The translations under genes were made by a program, and so were the position numbers. The notes beneath the pieces are model-generated. The model was not told where the DNA came from, did no database searches, and saw only the letters and a list, made by a program, of their open reading frames with translations. DNA of 64,000 bases from CANIGN01 sp041391385 (lineage in GTDB: Bacteria > Bdellovibrionota > UBA2428): assembly GCA_041391385.1 (NCBI GenBank), contig JAWKOD010000003.1, forward strand, positions 124,001 through 188,000, in the 5' to 3' direction. Below are positions 24,447 to 33,087 of the stretch, one piece after another (position 1 is the first letter of the stretch; every line of letters starts with the position of its first letter).

Positions 24447-25747
24447 AATACCTACTGATTTACTTTACTGTCATAGCAACACTTTCCGCACAATCTGGAC
24501 ATCTACCGACAGAAGCAGCAGAAAAACAAAGTGGTGCTAGCCAAATTATAAATGACACATCATTTGATTCTGTGCTGGCTTACCAGCTTACGGGATATGA
24601 CAAGGAAGAATTTGAAACTGCGGAAAGTCTGATTCGGATTATTCGCCAACATGAGAGCAGGCCACTCAATGCGTTTATGGGCCCAACCCTTAAAGAGTAC
24701 AGCTTAGCCAAAATACCCATCGCAATTCCAAAATCGAAGAATAGAAATGTATTCCTCATTTTCAATTGGGATAAAGCACCTGTCGCTGGAATGCCCCTCA
24801 ATAAAGAAATGACCAAGGTAATGGGAAAAAATGTTTATGATCTGGAAGGAATTGAACAGAAACAACTAACGACACAAAGAGAAGAGAATGGTCAAATACG
24901 AGGCTTCTCTTATCTGTTGGGTTCTAAGTCGATACCAGGTTGGCAACCTCACAAAGACTATTTGCCAGAAACTCACCCGCTTAGGGTAGCTCTAGGAGTA
25001 GAGCGAATGACAATCCTAAATCCAAGTTTTGATCCGTGGCTGGACTTACTTCAAGGTCAAGCTCCTCTTTCTGCAATTTTTAAAGAGGGCGCAAAAGTCT
25101 CCTTGCTGGATACTTTCGTTCACGAAACCTTTCACTCGGTGGAAATAGTTGCGGAGCTAAAAGAGAAAGGTCAATTTCAACCTTCGACTTATAGTCTTTT
25201 TTTAGCGGCGAAAGAACTTAAAAACAGCCCTGAAGCTTATAAATACTTTGCAGCTTACGATAAAGAGATCTCGGCAATTTCATTACTAAATGATCCAAAC
25301 TCACAAAGCTTTCAACAAAGACTCAGCAACATATCTTGGCTTCTTAAAGAAATAAAGAAAAGGTATCCCGAGAATTTTCTTGTGCTACAGGGTCTGGAAT
25401 ACGCGGAGGGTGGAGCCACATTTGCTGCGGGTGCTGTTCTCATAAACGAAGGCATTCAAGGAAAAAACGCAATTGTAAAATCGAGAATTGAAGATGAAGG
25501 AAACAATCTTTATTACAGAACGGGATCACTTGGCGGCCATCTTATTTATGATTTAGGGATCAAGTTTGAGCCTCAAGTGGCCAAAGAAAAGACCTATTGG
25601 GAACTCATAGCTGAAAACCAAATGCTTCCAAGCGCCCCCGATCCTCAAATGGACATCATTGAAAGAGTGAAAGCGGACGACATTAAACAAACCGCCGAAC
25701 TACTTGGTGAATATATGGGGACCGAGCCAGCATCTAGCACTGATTGA
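24443..25747 (+). CDS. Secreted zinc-metallopeptidase-like protein
   Basis: A 434-residue protein with a signal peptide (about 1-17). It carries a zinc-peptidase motif HETFH (227-231) and a downstream LEYAEGGATF in which E322 is a good third ligand, as in glutamate zincins. No family name is certain. The ATG overlaps the kinase stop (ATGA), so it is coupled to the sensor. The last codons read into DNA that resembles the kinase 3' end, which provides the stop codon. It may process an envelope signal or the kinase sensor domain, or act as a toxin or cell-wall-modifying factor; these are guesses. Confidence 0.65.
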   Translation: MKYLLIYFTVIATLSAQSGHLPTEAAEKQSGASQIINDTSFDSVLAYQLTGYDKEEFETAESLIRIIRQHESRPLNAFMGPTLKEYSLAKIPIAIPKSKNRNVFLIFNWDKAPVAGMPLNKEMTKVMGKNVYDLEGIEQKQLTTQREENGQIRGFSYLLGSKSIPGWQPHKDYLPETHPLRVALGVERMTILNPSFDPWLDLLQGQAPLSAIFKEGAKVSLLDTFVHETFHSVEIVAELKEKGQFQPSTYSLFLAAKELKNSPEAYKYFAAYDKEISAISLLNDPNSQSFQQRLSNISWLLKEIKKRYPENFLVLQGLEYAEGGATFAAGAVLINEGIQGKNAIVKSRIEDEGNNLYYRTGSLGGHLIYDLGIKFEPQVAKEKTYWELIAENQMLPSAPDPQMDIIERVKADDIKQTAELLGEYMGTEPASSTD

Positions 25748-25891
25748 TAACGACCGTATTGTTAGGTCGGTTCCATTCTTAGGCTTTAATTTCGTTAAAA
25801 TCGCTTCAGGCACGTCCAAGCACAACGCCCCTACCCGAGGCTCAAGATTTAGATTTTGTGGGCAAAGAACCCCCTTGGCTGCGCAAAAAAG
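25729..25891 (+). pseudogene. Remnant of a kinase receiver domain
   Basis: From 25776 to 25891 the DNA is about 90 percent identical by eye to 24321-24434, the end of the hybrid kinase, and 25729-25770 matches the region near 24120-24158. About 160 bases between these blocks are missing and a 1-base insertion shifts the frame. It is a broken copy of the second receiver domain left downstream of the peptidase gene. Confidence 0.8.
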
Positions 25892-26133
25892 CCTAAATCC
25901 ACAAAATCTAGCGATACTTCTCCCATCTCCACATTAGAAACGGGCAAAGCATTCCCTCCCACCTGCGATCTCCTAATCCATATTTACAGTAATTCTAACA
26001 AGTTGGAACAAGTACAAATCTACATTCAAAACCAGAACCAGTGTCGCTCTGTCGCCCGCATACAATACAGCCATTCGTCCCTTGGCGCTTTACAGTTGTT
26101 AGGCATCTAGGAACAAGGTTATAAAACTCAGCT
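25892..26133. other. Non-coding stretch after the receiver remnant
   Basis: I see no convincing gene here; two short open frames overlap the remnant but have no ribosome site or family character. The last 40 bases should hold the promoter and ribosome site (AGGAACAAGG region) of the cupin gene. Confidence 0.4.
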
Positions 26134-26430
26134 ATGCTAAAAAAAATCACGGAACACATTAAAGAACATAAAGAAGATTTTTTTAGATACTATGATCTTC
26201 ATGACTCCTTTGAAGTCTCCATAAATTTCATCGAAGCAAATGCAGACATCCCCGTACACACACACGACAAGGATGTATTTAATTATGTTTTTGAAGGTGA
26301 AATCGAACTCACGATTGATAGCAACCGTAAAACCTATCGCGCAGGAGAATGGATTTACATTCAAGGCACTCAACCTCACTCAGTGCGAACTAAGCAAAAA
26401 GTTACATTATTAGAGTTGTGGAAAAAATAA
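26134..26430 (+). CDS. Small cupin-domain protein
   Basis: A 98-residue single-domain cupin. The first cupin motif is seen in IPVHTHDKDVFNYVFEGEIEL (about 47-68, with two His and a Glu as metal ligands) and the second in GEWIYIQGTQPHSVRT, with the second-motif His. Such proteins bind a metal and often a small ligand. It overlaps the next histidine kinase gene by 13 bases, so it could supply ligand sensing or a metabolic cue to that kinase. No enzymatic role can be read. Confidence 0.8.
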   Translation: MLKKITEHIKEHKEDFFRYYDLHDSFEVSINFIEANADIPVHTHDKDVFNYVFEGEIELTIDSNRKTYRAGEWIYIQGTQPHSVRTKQKVTLLELWKK

Positions 26431-28307
26431 ACTTCCCCAAGTTAGGGCGTTTTTTATACATACTTTTGTTATTAACCAACTATGCCCTTGCCAAAGTTGA
26501 GATCAATCAACCCGCCATCTACCGACTAAAAGAAACATACACCACATATCACGACACAAGCGGCAACCTTAAATATGAAGACGTAAAGAAGCTACCATTT
26601 AACAGCAATCTCAAAGGTGGTTTTTTTAAAGGCAGTGTCTGGGGCAAAACTAGTATTTGCAACCATCTCTCTAAGCCAGTTTATTTTTTATACAAGGATT
26701 TGATTGATTCTATTGAAATATACTCCGACCAATTTGCAGCTCCTGCCGAACATAAGTTTTCAGGACACAACAAGCTCGCCGATCACTTCTGGGTTCTTAT
26801 AGAGCTGCCCGTTCAAGGGTGTAGTGATCTTTATGTACGCTTCACTTCGGGCGATGTTTTCAATTTTCATACATACATTTTGGATAGAGATAGTTTTAAT
26901 AAACTAGAGTTGAATTATTTACTCTTCTACGGCTTTTTTTACTCAGTTGTCCTTTTAGTTCTTCTACTCACTTTAATCTTTTTTATAAAAACGAGAGACT
27001 CACTTTATTTCTGGTTTGGGCTGCTCGTAGTCTTCCAAGATATTTTGGGAGCTTCACTACTCAATGGCTTTTTATTCAGATTTGCAATGCCCTCTGATTA
27101 CTTTCTTGAATACGACGTAGGGAACTTTTTTGCACCCGTCATGAATATAGCCCTAGTAGTATTTGCTCATAAATTCGTCGGCAACAGACATAAAATACTC
27201 ACATGGATTTCTGGGGCCTTTATCGCTGTCCAAGTTCTAGTGGTCATGCCCATAATCATAAATTTCTTTTTTCCTTTCCACTCACAAAACATATTTACAT
27301 CCCAAGTCGTCAACACATCCATTCTTGTTTCCTGCCTGTGGGTTCTCATAGTTGCTGGGTTTAACCTCAAAAACCCCAATAGCTGGTTTTTTATATATGC
27401 GAGTGGCCCCAAGGTAGTAGGGAGTTTCATAAAAACTCTTCTCCTCCAAGGTGACATATCCGATAGTGTTACTCTCCTTAATTTTGATATGAACTTCATT
27501 ATTTACAACATAGGAGTATTGGGCTCACTCATAGAAGCACTCGTTATCACCAGCACTTTAGTATTAAGTTACTTTAAAAACATAGAAGAAAAATCAAAAG
27601 AGCTTCAAATCGCAGGAGATCGGTTGAAAAAAGCTGAATTTGAGGCAGAGCTAGTCAGCACATACCAACAAGTTGCGCATGATATTAGATCTCCGTTAAC
27701 TGCCTTACGAGTTGTTAGTATGAACAAAAGCAAAATGCCGCCAGAACTCTCAGACGTTCTAACAAATGCTATTGATCGTATTAAAGAAATAGCGTCAGAC
27801 CTAAATAAAAAAGGCAATGCTGAGTTATTAAAGCAGAATTTAAACAAGCAAACCTTTATCAAACTTGTGGAGGACTTGTTAGCGGAGAAGCGCATAGAAT
27901 ATAAAAACAAAGGATCTATTCACATCGAGGAAAACTTTCTAAATCACGACGAAGATTTTAGCCTTCCTGTAGACACAACATCTATAAAACGCGCCCTATC
28001 TAACCTAATAAACAATGCCGCCGAAGCTACCAATTTCAAAGGATTGATTTCCGTTAGTATTGAGAAAGAAAAATCTTCTTTAGTCTTATCAATCAAAGAT
28101 AACGGCAAAGGGATGTCCCCTGACATTTTAGAAAACCTCGGAGTTAAAGGCTTTTCACACGGAAAAAACCAATCAGACAGCTCTGGCTCTGGCCTCGGGT
28201 ATAATTATGCAATGACTGTCGTTAACCGACACAACGGTTCAATTGAAGTAACCAGCAAGCCCGATAATGGTACAGAAATCAAGATCAAGCTACCTATCAC
28301 GCTATAG
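26418..28307 (+). CDS. Sensor histidine kinase with 7TM sensor (second ICE kinase)
   Basis: A 629-residue kinase with a GTG start inside the end of the cupin gene. A signal anchor is followed by an extracytoplasmic DISMED2-like domain (about 28-155), about seven membrane helices (about 170-385), a linker coiled coil, the H-box VAHDIRSPLTAL (phospho-acceptor H421), the N-box NLINNAAEA, DNGKGM and GSGLGYNYA. It has no receiver domain. No second response regulator is encoded nearby, so it may feed the sigma-54 regulator at 20088 as a second input. Confidence 0.88.
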   Translation: MEKINFPKLGRFLYILLLLTNYALAKVEINQPAIYRLKETYTTYHDTSGNLKYEDVKKLPFNSNLKGGFFKGSVWGKTSICNHLSKPVYFLYKDLIDSIEIYSDQFAAPAEHKFSGHNKLADHFWVLIELPVQGCSDLYVRFTSGDVFNFHTYILDRDSFNKLELNYLLFYGFFYSVVLLVLLLTLIFFIKTRDSLYFWFGLLVVFQDILGASLLNGFLFRFAMPSDYFLEYDVGNFFAPVMNIALVVFAHKFVGNRHKILTWISGAFIAVQVLVVMPIIINFFFPFHSQNIFTSQVVNTSILVSCLWVLIVAGFNLKNPNSWFFIYASGPKVVGSFIKTLLLQGDISDSVTLLNFDMNFIIYNIGVLGSLIEALVITSTLVLSYFKNIEEKSKELQIAGDRLKKAEFEAELVSTYQQVAHDIRSPLTALRVVSMNKSKMPPELSDVLTNAIDRIKEIASDLNKKGNAELLKQNLNKQTFIKLVEDLLAEKRIEYKNKGSIHIEENFLNHDEDFSLPVDTTSIKRALSNLINNAAEATNFKGLISVSIEKEKSSLVLSIKDNGKGMSPDILENLGVKGFSHGKNQSDSSGSGLGYNYAMTVVNRHNGSIEVTSKPDNGTEIKIKLPITL

Positions 28308-28362
28308 AAATCCTATCTTTGGTAAAACTCCACATAGCCACAACTCATCTCACTAAGCGTTC

Positions 28363-30261
28363 CTAGTGGTTTTTCTTTGGCTCTAATGCGTCCTTACTTT
28401 TTTGACCATACATCTGATTGCCCTTTGGACGTAAATCCATAAGCTCACATCTACGCTGCCTAAAAAACTCATCTTTCTTTTTAGCTAAAGCCTGATCATC
28501 CTTGTCAGCCATATATTTCATTACTTTAGTTTCGGTTAGCGTTCGAGAAAGAATAGTTTCTGCTATAAGAACAGGCTGAACGGGCTCTAACAAGTCTTTA
28601 AGAAGAAGGTCTGAAGCATCCACAGCTGCTTGAATCTCTTTTGCAAAAGACTTGAAAACTTCTTGATCGTACTGCTTTAACCCTTCGTGCAAAAACAGGT
28701 CAGATACACTTTCCAATTTAAACTTAAAAGCTTCAGTTGTTTTTTTTGCTTCTAAGTATGAGTCCCAATGCTTTGAGGCACTCATTTTTGTACTTATATC
28801 TTTCAAATTTAAGTCTTTCGTTCTTTTCTCTAAATCTTCAATGGTTCCCCAAAGCGCGCCTAAAGACTCCCATGCCTTTTGACTCATTTGATCCTTGTTT
28901 TTAAAATTAGATTTTACTTTAGTAATTAAACTTTGAATTTTTGATAGAGCGGCTTGCCTGCTTCCCTCAATTTTACCAAGGGATTTTGACCGCTGCTCCT
29001 TAGTTTGCTTGTACTGCTCTAGTTCCGTAATAACTTCTTTTCTTTTTTCCGACACATAACTGTATAAAGCACTTAGGTCTGTAGTGTTCGTGTCGACTTT
29101 AGCGTCTTTTCTTAGGATAAAATAAACTGCCTTAATTCTCTCTAATTCACTTTCAAGAAGCATCTTTTTTTCAGAATCACTGAACAGATCACTTCCATCT
29201 TTTTTCTTAGCAAGAATTGAAGAAATGTCTTTGGGGTCTTTGAAATTAAAGAAAACTGGATTGTCTGTTTGAAACTCTCTTTGTACATCAGGAAGAAATG
29301 TAACTTCACTTCCCGTCATACCTGCGTCTTTTCCCTGAGTAGATATTGTCCCGTCTGCATTAAAAATAGGGGCTAAATCCCTATCCTTAATCCCCCTGCC
29401 AGCAGCCTGAAGAAGAGTGAACTTTTGAGTTTCTTTGTCTAATTTTTTTATAGGCTCACTTTCAAACTGCTCACCCACCCTTGGGTTTGTTGCCGCCATA
29501 TAGGGTTGAGCTTGTGCGGCAAAACATACGCAATCATTTTCTGCATTAATCTTCCTATTCTCAGTCATTTGATGATCTATGATTTCCCTAGCAGCATCCG
29601 CTCCTTGGCACTGCCCATGCAAATGCATCGTGGGCATTCCCCTAAAGGCTTTCGCTAAAGCCTCGTAAGATTTCACATCTAAAGCCCCCATGCTTGAAGG
29701 TCTGAAGTTACCTGATAAGTTTTGCAGCTTAACCTCTCCCCAAAGACCTCTCGTGACATTTGGCGCTCCATGATCTGAGCCTATGAACATAACCTGCACT
29801 CCCGCACGGGCTCGCTCATAAAAAGCATCTAGCTGTTCTTTTGTGGGATTTTCTGGATATGCGTAAACTTCCTTAAATTTTGGATTGGAATCTATAATCT
29901 CTCTGATTTGACTCTCAAATGCTGGAAGAGCTTCGATAAAACTTCCCTCTCTATACGGATCTAGTTTGATTTGATGTACGGGCTTACCGTTCACTGTAGA
30001 TTTAGTACCCCACTCTACTCCTTTAGGAGCATAGTCTTCAGTTGCAAGAAAAACTGCATCCATTGTTTTTGAAAAAAGCTCTACATCTTTATTTATAGTG
30101 TCTTTGTAAGAAGCTGCTCCGTAATACAAATTTCCTTCGTTTTTGGGAGAAACGATAAAGCCTACTTGAGCAAGAATCTTTCCATCTTGTACGCAGTTAT
30201 TTCCAAAAGCAAAAAGGCTTGGAGAAATCAATAGTAAAGCTTTGGCGATTTGTGAGCGCAT
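28363..30261 (-). CDS. Secreted caspase-like (clan CD) cysteine protease candidate
   Basis: A 632-residue protein with a signal peptide (about 1-19). The N-terminal domain shows a hydrophobic strand ending in a His-Gly dyad (VMFIGSDHG, H164) and, 54 residues later, HLHGQCQGAD with Cys C218. His-Gly followed by strand-QCxG is the catalytic pattern of caspases, metacaspases, legumain and gingipain-type enzymes. The C-terminal 300 residues are highly charged and predicted helical or coiled. It overlaps the preceding gene by more than 30 bases and is the last gene of a three-gene operon behind a sigma-54-like promoter. Activity and substrate are unknown. Confidence 0.6.
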   Translation of the reverse strand: MRSQIAKALLLISPSLFAFGNNCVQDGKILAQVGFIVSPKNEGNLYYGAASYKDTINKDVELFSKTMDAVFLATEDYAPKGVEWGTKSTVNGKPVHQIKLDPYREGSFIEALPAFESQIREIIDSNPKFKEVYAYPENPTKEQLDAFYERARAGVQVMFIGSDHGAPNVTRGLWGEVKLQNLSGNFRPSSMGALDVKSYEALAKAFRGMPTMHLHGQCQGADAAREIIDHQMTENRKINAENDCVCFAAQAQPYMAATNPRVGEQFESEPIKKLDKETQKFTLLQAAGRGIKDRDLAPIFNADGTISTQGKDAGMTGSEVTFLPDVQREFQTDNPVFFNFKDPKDISSILAKKKDGSDLFSDSEKKMLLESELERIKAVYFILRKDAKVDTNTTDLSALYSYVSEKRKEVITELEQYKQTKEQRSKSLGKIEGSRQAALSKIQSLITKVKSNFKNKDQMSQKAWESLGALWGTIEDLEKRTKDLNLKDISTKMSASKHWDSYLEAKKTTEAFKFKLESVSDLFLHEGLKQYDQEVFKSFAKEIQAAVDASDLLLKDLLEPVQPVLIAETILSRTLTETKVMKYMADKDDQALAKKKDEFFRQRRCELMDLRPKGNQMYGQKSKDALEPKKNH

Positions 30262-30605
30262 TTTTTCTCCATCTCAAGTGCGTTCTTACGAGTATTTAAT
30301 CCAGAAACTACTTTTACATTCTTCTTTAACGCTAAAAACTTTTCTTTAGTAATCGCTTCAACACCTCTAATTTCGATTGGAGTCGTTGGGAGTAAGGTTA
30401 CGCTTTCCCAGTCTTTAAATGTGAGCTTAATATCAGCCTCACTTCTAGCACCTTTATTGATAACGATTGTGGCTGTTGCTCCATCAACTTCTTTCACAAG
30501 ACCCCTCAGAGTGAGACAACTCGGAAAAGGAACATAATAAAGTTGATCGAATGCGTTTGCGCTAGTGAGCGACAGAGCCGCCAGCACCAGATACCGATGT
30601 ACCAC
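30228..30605 (-). CDS. Small secreted protein of unknown function
   Basis: About 125 residues, with a signal peptide ending in SLTSANA and a mature part that is probably a small beta domain with two cysteines (SCLTL and KKCAH). The GTG start near 30605 is chosen because GGAGGA lies 7 bases before it; the upstream ATG at 30620 includes that ribosome site in its own codons. It overlaps the gene on each side by about 40 bases, which is unusual and suggests strict co-translation of the three secreted proteins. Confidence 0.6.
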   Translation of the reverse strand: MVHRYLVLAALSLTSANAFDQLYYVPFPSCLTLRGLVKEVDGATATIVINKGARSEADIKLTFKDWESVTLLPTTPIEIRGVEAITKEKFLALKKNVKVVSGLNTRKNALEMEKKCAHKSPKLYY

Positions 30606-32544
30606 CACTGCTTCCTCCATAAAGAACTAATGCGTTACCTACGTTCACCATCCCAGCGAACTCGCACACAACACCTGACATATGATCCTTGGGGAGTTCT
30701 CCAGTTTCTCCAAATTGTTGAACTGCTGTACTCACATCATTTGGATCACCACCGTAGAACTCCTGAGCCATACCATTTGATACAGCTTCAATTGATTCTT
30801 TGCAGGCTGCAAAGTCACCTTCCTTAGTGCCACCGCATCTTTTTGAAGGACCAACTACTCCACCGCACTGTTTTTGGGCAGCTTTTAGAAAATTATTCCA
30901 ATCTCCATAGCAATTACCAATTCCACCAATTGCTGTACCGCTTTTTGCCATATCTCCGCCGTAACTAAAACTTCTTACAGTCGATACTAAAGTTGATACT
31001 GCATTTGCCCCTGAGCACGTTGGACTCATCGAGAACTTATCAACATTTACGCTGGGAGGGGCTGTAGGAGGTTTTGTAACAAGCCCTCTTCCTTGAGTTG
31101 GCTTTTTTTCAGGTTCCTTTTGAGTCTTCTTCTTTTCTTCTTCAGGAGGAGTTGCGGCCGCTACAATCACTTGTGGCCTTGTGGGTTCTGTAAGCAGAAC
31201 ATCAGAATCTTTATTATTTGCGACGTTTGTTACTGTAGGCTTACAACTAGGATCAGTTGGATTCTCAAGACAAGCTGCTTTTTTCTCTTGGGCTTTTTCA
31301 TGCCTTAACTTATCTGATCCAGTGAGTGCTTTAGTAATGGGATCATCGCTACCGCTTGTTCCTGTGGATCCACCTTTAGCAGTTGACTGAGATCCCTTAA
31401 GCCATGAGTTGAAGTTACCAAGTGTCTCAGGATCAAATCCACCAGTTCCTGCGCTTAAAGGCTTATTGGGATCCCAAGCTTTACCATTCTTATCAATTGC
31501 CTTCACAACGCCAGTGCTTACGGTAGGTGAATTAGCACCATCTCCTGCCAGTTTTTTGTCAGCGTTTTCTTTCTCGTTTCCTTCTTTGTCCTTGGTATCG
31601 CCATTGTTATTGATGTTATTTGTAATCGTAATTTTAACCTCAACTCCGTCTGAGGCACTTGGGAACAAAGATCCTAAAGCTTTCTTCAAGCTTCCACCCT
31701 TCCCCATTTTTTCCTTAATTAAGTCCATAAGATCTTCTCTAGTTAGAATAAGCTGAGAGAAGCCTTTCGAGCGGACATATTTCTGACTTAAATCAGAAGA
31801 TTCGGGCGTCCCCTCTACTGCATGGCCGATACCTGCCCCAAAATTTAGAAATTTATTAAAAGAGAAACTTGCATGAGCGTAGCCAAGGAAAAAATCTAAA
31901 AGTTTGACAAGTCTCACTCCTAAATCCTTAGACATTTTTTTTATTTCATTGAGAAGCTCTGGCCTTTGTTTGTTTGCTTTATTCATTCCCTTGAAAATGA
32001 GTCTGATGTCTTTTTGCCAGTAATCTAAGTTTTCTCTCTCTTTGGGGTTGTGATCCAGAATCTGAACAACACTTGCAAGTTCCTTAGTGCCTGAGTTTAA
32101 ATCCCCTGTAATGACTTGGCTTGCGCGCGCATAACTGTTTTTAGCCAAGCGATATTCACCAACGATATATTGGTAATCACCCTCCAAAATTGCCTTTTCG
32201 TAACTATCTCGACTCAGCTTTTTAATTTCCGCTAATTCTTCTGTCACAAGCGTTTTATAGCTCTGCAAACACTTTGGATGCTGCTCGGTCTTTCCACTCT
32301 TTTTTTCTTGCTCCTTGTAGTCCATGACGACAATCAACTCTTTTAAATGGCCCGAGTACCTTTCAAGCCTCGCCTCAAGTGGCGCATTTTCATAAACATT
32401 AGCAAGTTTCCGATTTACGACAGAACAATAAAGCGCTCCATCAACCATTAACTCTTTAGCATTTTTTCCAGACTTGTTGATGTGCGAAGTGCTACTTGCA
32501 AAAACGGGCGAAGACATTAAAAAAACAAAGTAAAACTTCCACAT
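30562..32544 (-). CDS. Large secreted protein with low-complexity linkers
   Basis: About 660 residues. A signal peptide starts at the ATG at 32544 (MWKFYFVFLMSSPVFAS), which has AAAAGG 7 bases before it; an upstream in-frame start at 32610 is less likely. An N-terminal helical domain (about 20-290) is followed by a low-complexity stretch rich in Asn, Gly, Lys and Glu (about 310-500), a Pro/Lys/Glu linker, and a C-terminal Cys-rich domain (about 540-640, at least seven Cys). I do not recognise the family. The layout suggests an envelope-spanning or surface protein. It is the first gene of the operon that ends with the caspase-like protease. Confidence 0.6.
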   Translation of the reverse strand: MWKFYFVFLMSSPVFASSTSHINKSGKNAKELMVDGALYCSVVNRKLANVYENAPLEARLERYSGHLKELIVVMDYKEQEKKSGKTEQHPKCLQSYKTLVTEELAEIKKLSRDSYEKAILEGDYQYIVGEYRLAKNSYARASQVITGDLNSGTKELASVVQILDHNPKERENLDYWQKDIRLIFKGMNKANKQRPELLNEIKKMSKDLGVRLVKLLDFFLGYAHASFSFNKFLNFGAGIGHAVEGTPESSDLSQKYVRSKGFSQLILTREDLMDLIKEKMGKGGSLKKALGSLFPSASDGVEVKITITNNINNNGDTKDKEGNEKENADKKLAGDGANSPTVSTGVVKAIDKNGKAWDPNKPLSAGTGGFDPETLGNFNSWLKGSQSTAKGGSTGTSGSDDPITKALTGSDKLRHEKAQEKKAACLENPTDPSCKPTVTNVANNKDSDVLLTEPTRPQVIVAAATPPEEEKKKTQKEPEKKPTQGRGLVTKPPTAPPSVNVDKFSMSPTCSGANAVSTLVSTVRSFSYGGDMAKSGTAIGGIGNCYGDWNNFLKAAQKQCGGVVGPSKRCGGTKEGDFAACKESIEAVSNGMAQEFYGGDPNDVSTAVQQFGETGELPKDHMSGVVCEFAGMVNVGNALVLYGGSSGGTSVSGAGGSVAH

Positions 32545-32649
32545 ACCGTAGCCTTTTAATTTTAACCTGATTGAGCTTTTTCCTTGTGTTAAAATTCTGT
32601 TAAATCGCACCTAATCCGCTGATTTTACTCTTATCTTTCGTGAAAAATC

Positions 32650-32665
32650 GGCATAGATCTTGCCA
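32650..32665 (-). promoter_or_regulatory. Sigma-54-type promoter of the secreted-protein operon
   Basis: On the minus strand TGGCAAGATCTATGCC has GG and GC exactly 10 bases apart, with TGGCA and TGC matching the -24/-12 consensus (TGGCACGN4TTGCA). It lies about 105 bases upstream of the ATG at 32544. The element encodes its own sigma-54 activator at 20088. Confidence 0.5.
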
Positions 32666-32751
32666 AAATGACAACATTTACTTTCGACATGGCGGAATTG
32701 TTTAGCCCTCAAATTTATCAGGATCGGCTCTGCCTTGAAGCTGATCACTTT

Positions 32752-32985
32752 TCACTGTTTTTCTTGCTCGTGAAAAGCACTCACAGCATCCTCAACACAT
32801 TGATAAAAGCTTTCGTCTGAAATCTTATAAAGCGTCCTAAGCTTAAGCAGATAAGGCATGGGAACCCGCAACAGTCCCCCTAATTCATACTTATGAGTCG
32901 AACCTGACTCAAATCCCAATAACTCATCTACCTCATTCACGCTCAAGCAACAGCTTTCGCGCCAAATTCTCAGGGTATTTTTCAT
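32752..32985 (-). CDS. Small HTH (XRE-like) regulator
   Basis: A 77-residue protein with an XRE-like helix-turn-helix over residues 7-55 (LRIWRESCCLSVNEVDELLGFESGSTHKYE, with the usual LLKLRTLYKIS helix after it). It is divergent from a second XRE protein at 33088, with two copies of a 16-bp operator-like sequence between them. This resembles the paired repressors that control mobile-element lifestyle. Target genes are not visible except the divergent pair itself. Confidence 0.7.
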   Translation of the reverse strand: MKNTLRIWRESCCLSVNEVDELLGFESGSTHKYELGGLLRVPMPYLLKLRTLYKISDESFYQCVEDAVSAFHEQEKQ

Positions 32986-33004
32986 TAGCTCTCCAACCCC
33001 TCCA

Positions 33005-33020
33005 GCATACGATCATATGC
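33005..33020. promoter_or_regulatory. Operator copy 1, GCATACGATCATATGC
   Basis: Imperfect palindrome (GCATA/TATGC arms) in the gap between the divergent HTH genes. A near-identical copy lies 48 bases away, so both promoters are probably covered by one regulator. Confidence 0.65.
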
Positions 33021-33052
33021 ACATTAGTCAAAAACTCCGCGCACAATCAAGA

Positions 33053-33068
33053 GCATACGATCATGTGC
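33053..33068. promoter_or_regulatory. Operator copy 2, GCATACGATCATGTGC
   Basis: Differs from copy 1 at a single base. It is 19 bases before the TTG start of the XRE gene at 33088, where a bound repressor would block transcription or elongation. Confidence 0.65.
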
Positions 33069-33087
33069 TTGATATTAAGGGGGAATT

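Noticed and set aside
25704..26110. Two open frames after the peptidase gene
   Set aside because: They arise from the frameshifted receiver remnant and the following non-coding DNA; no coding evidence.
28351..28371. Terminator after the second kinase
   Set aside because: Stem of only 5 bp overlapping the end of the convergent gene; too weak to list.
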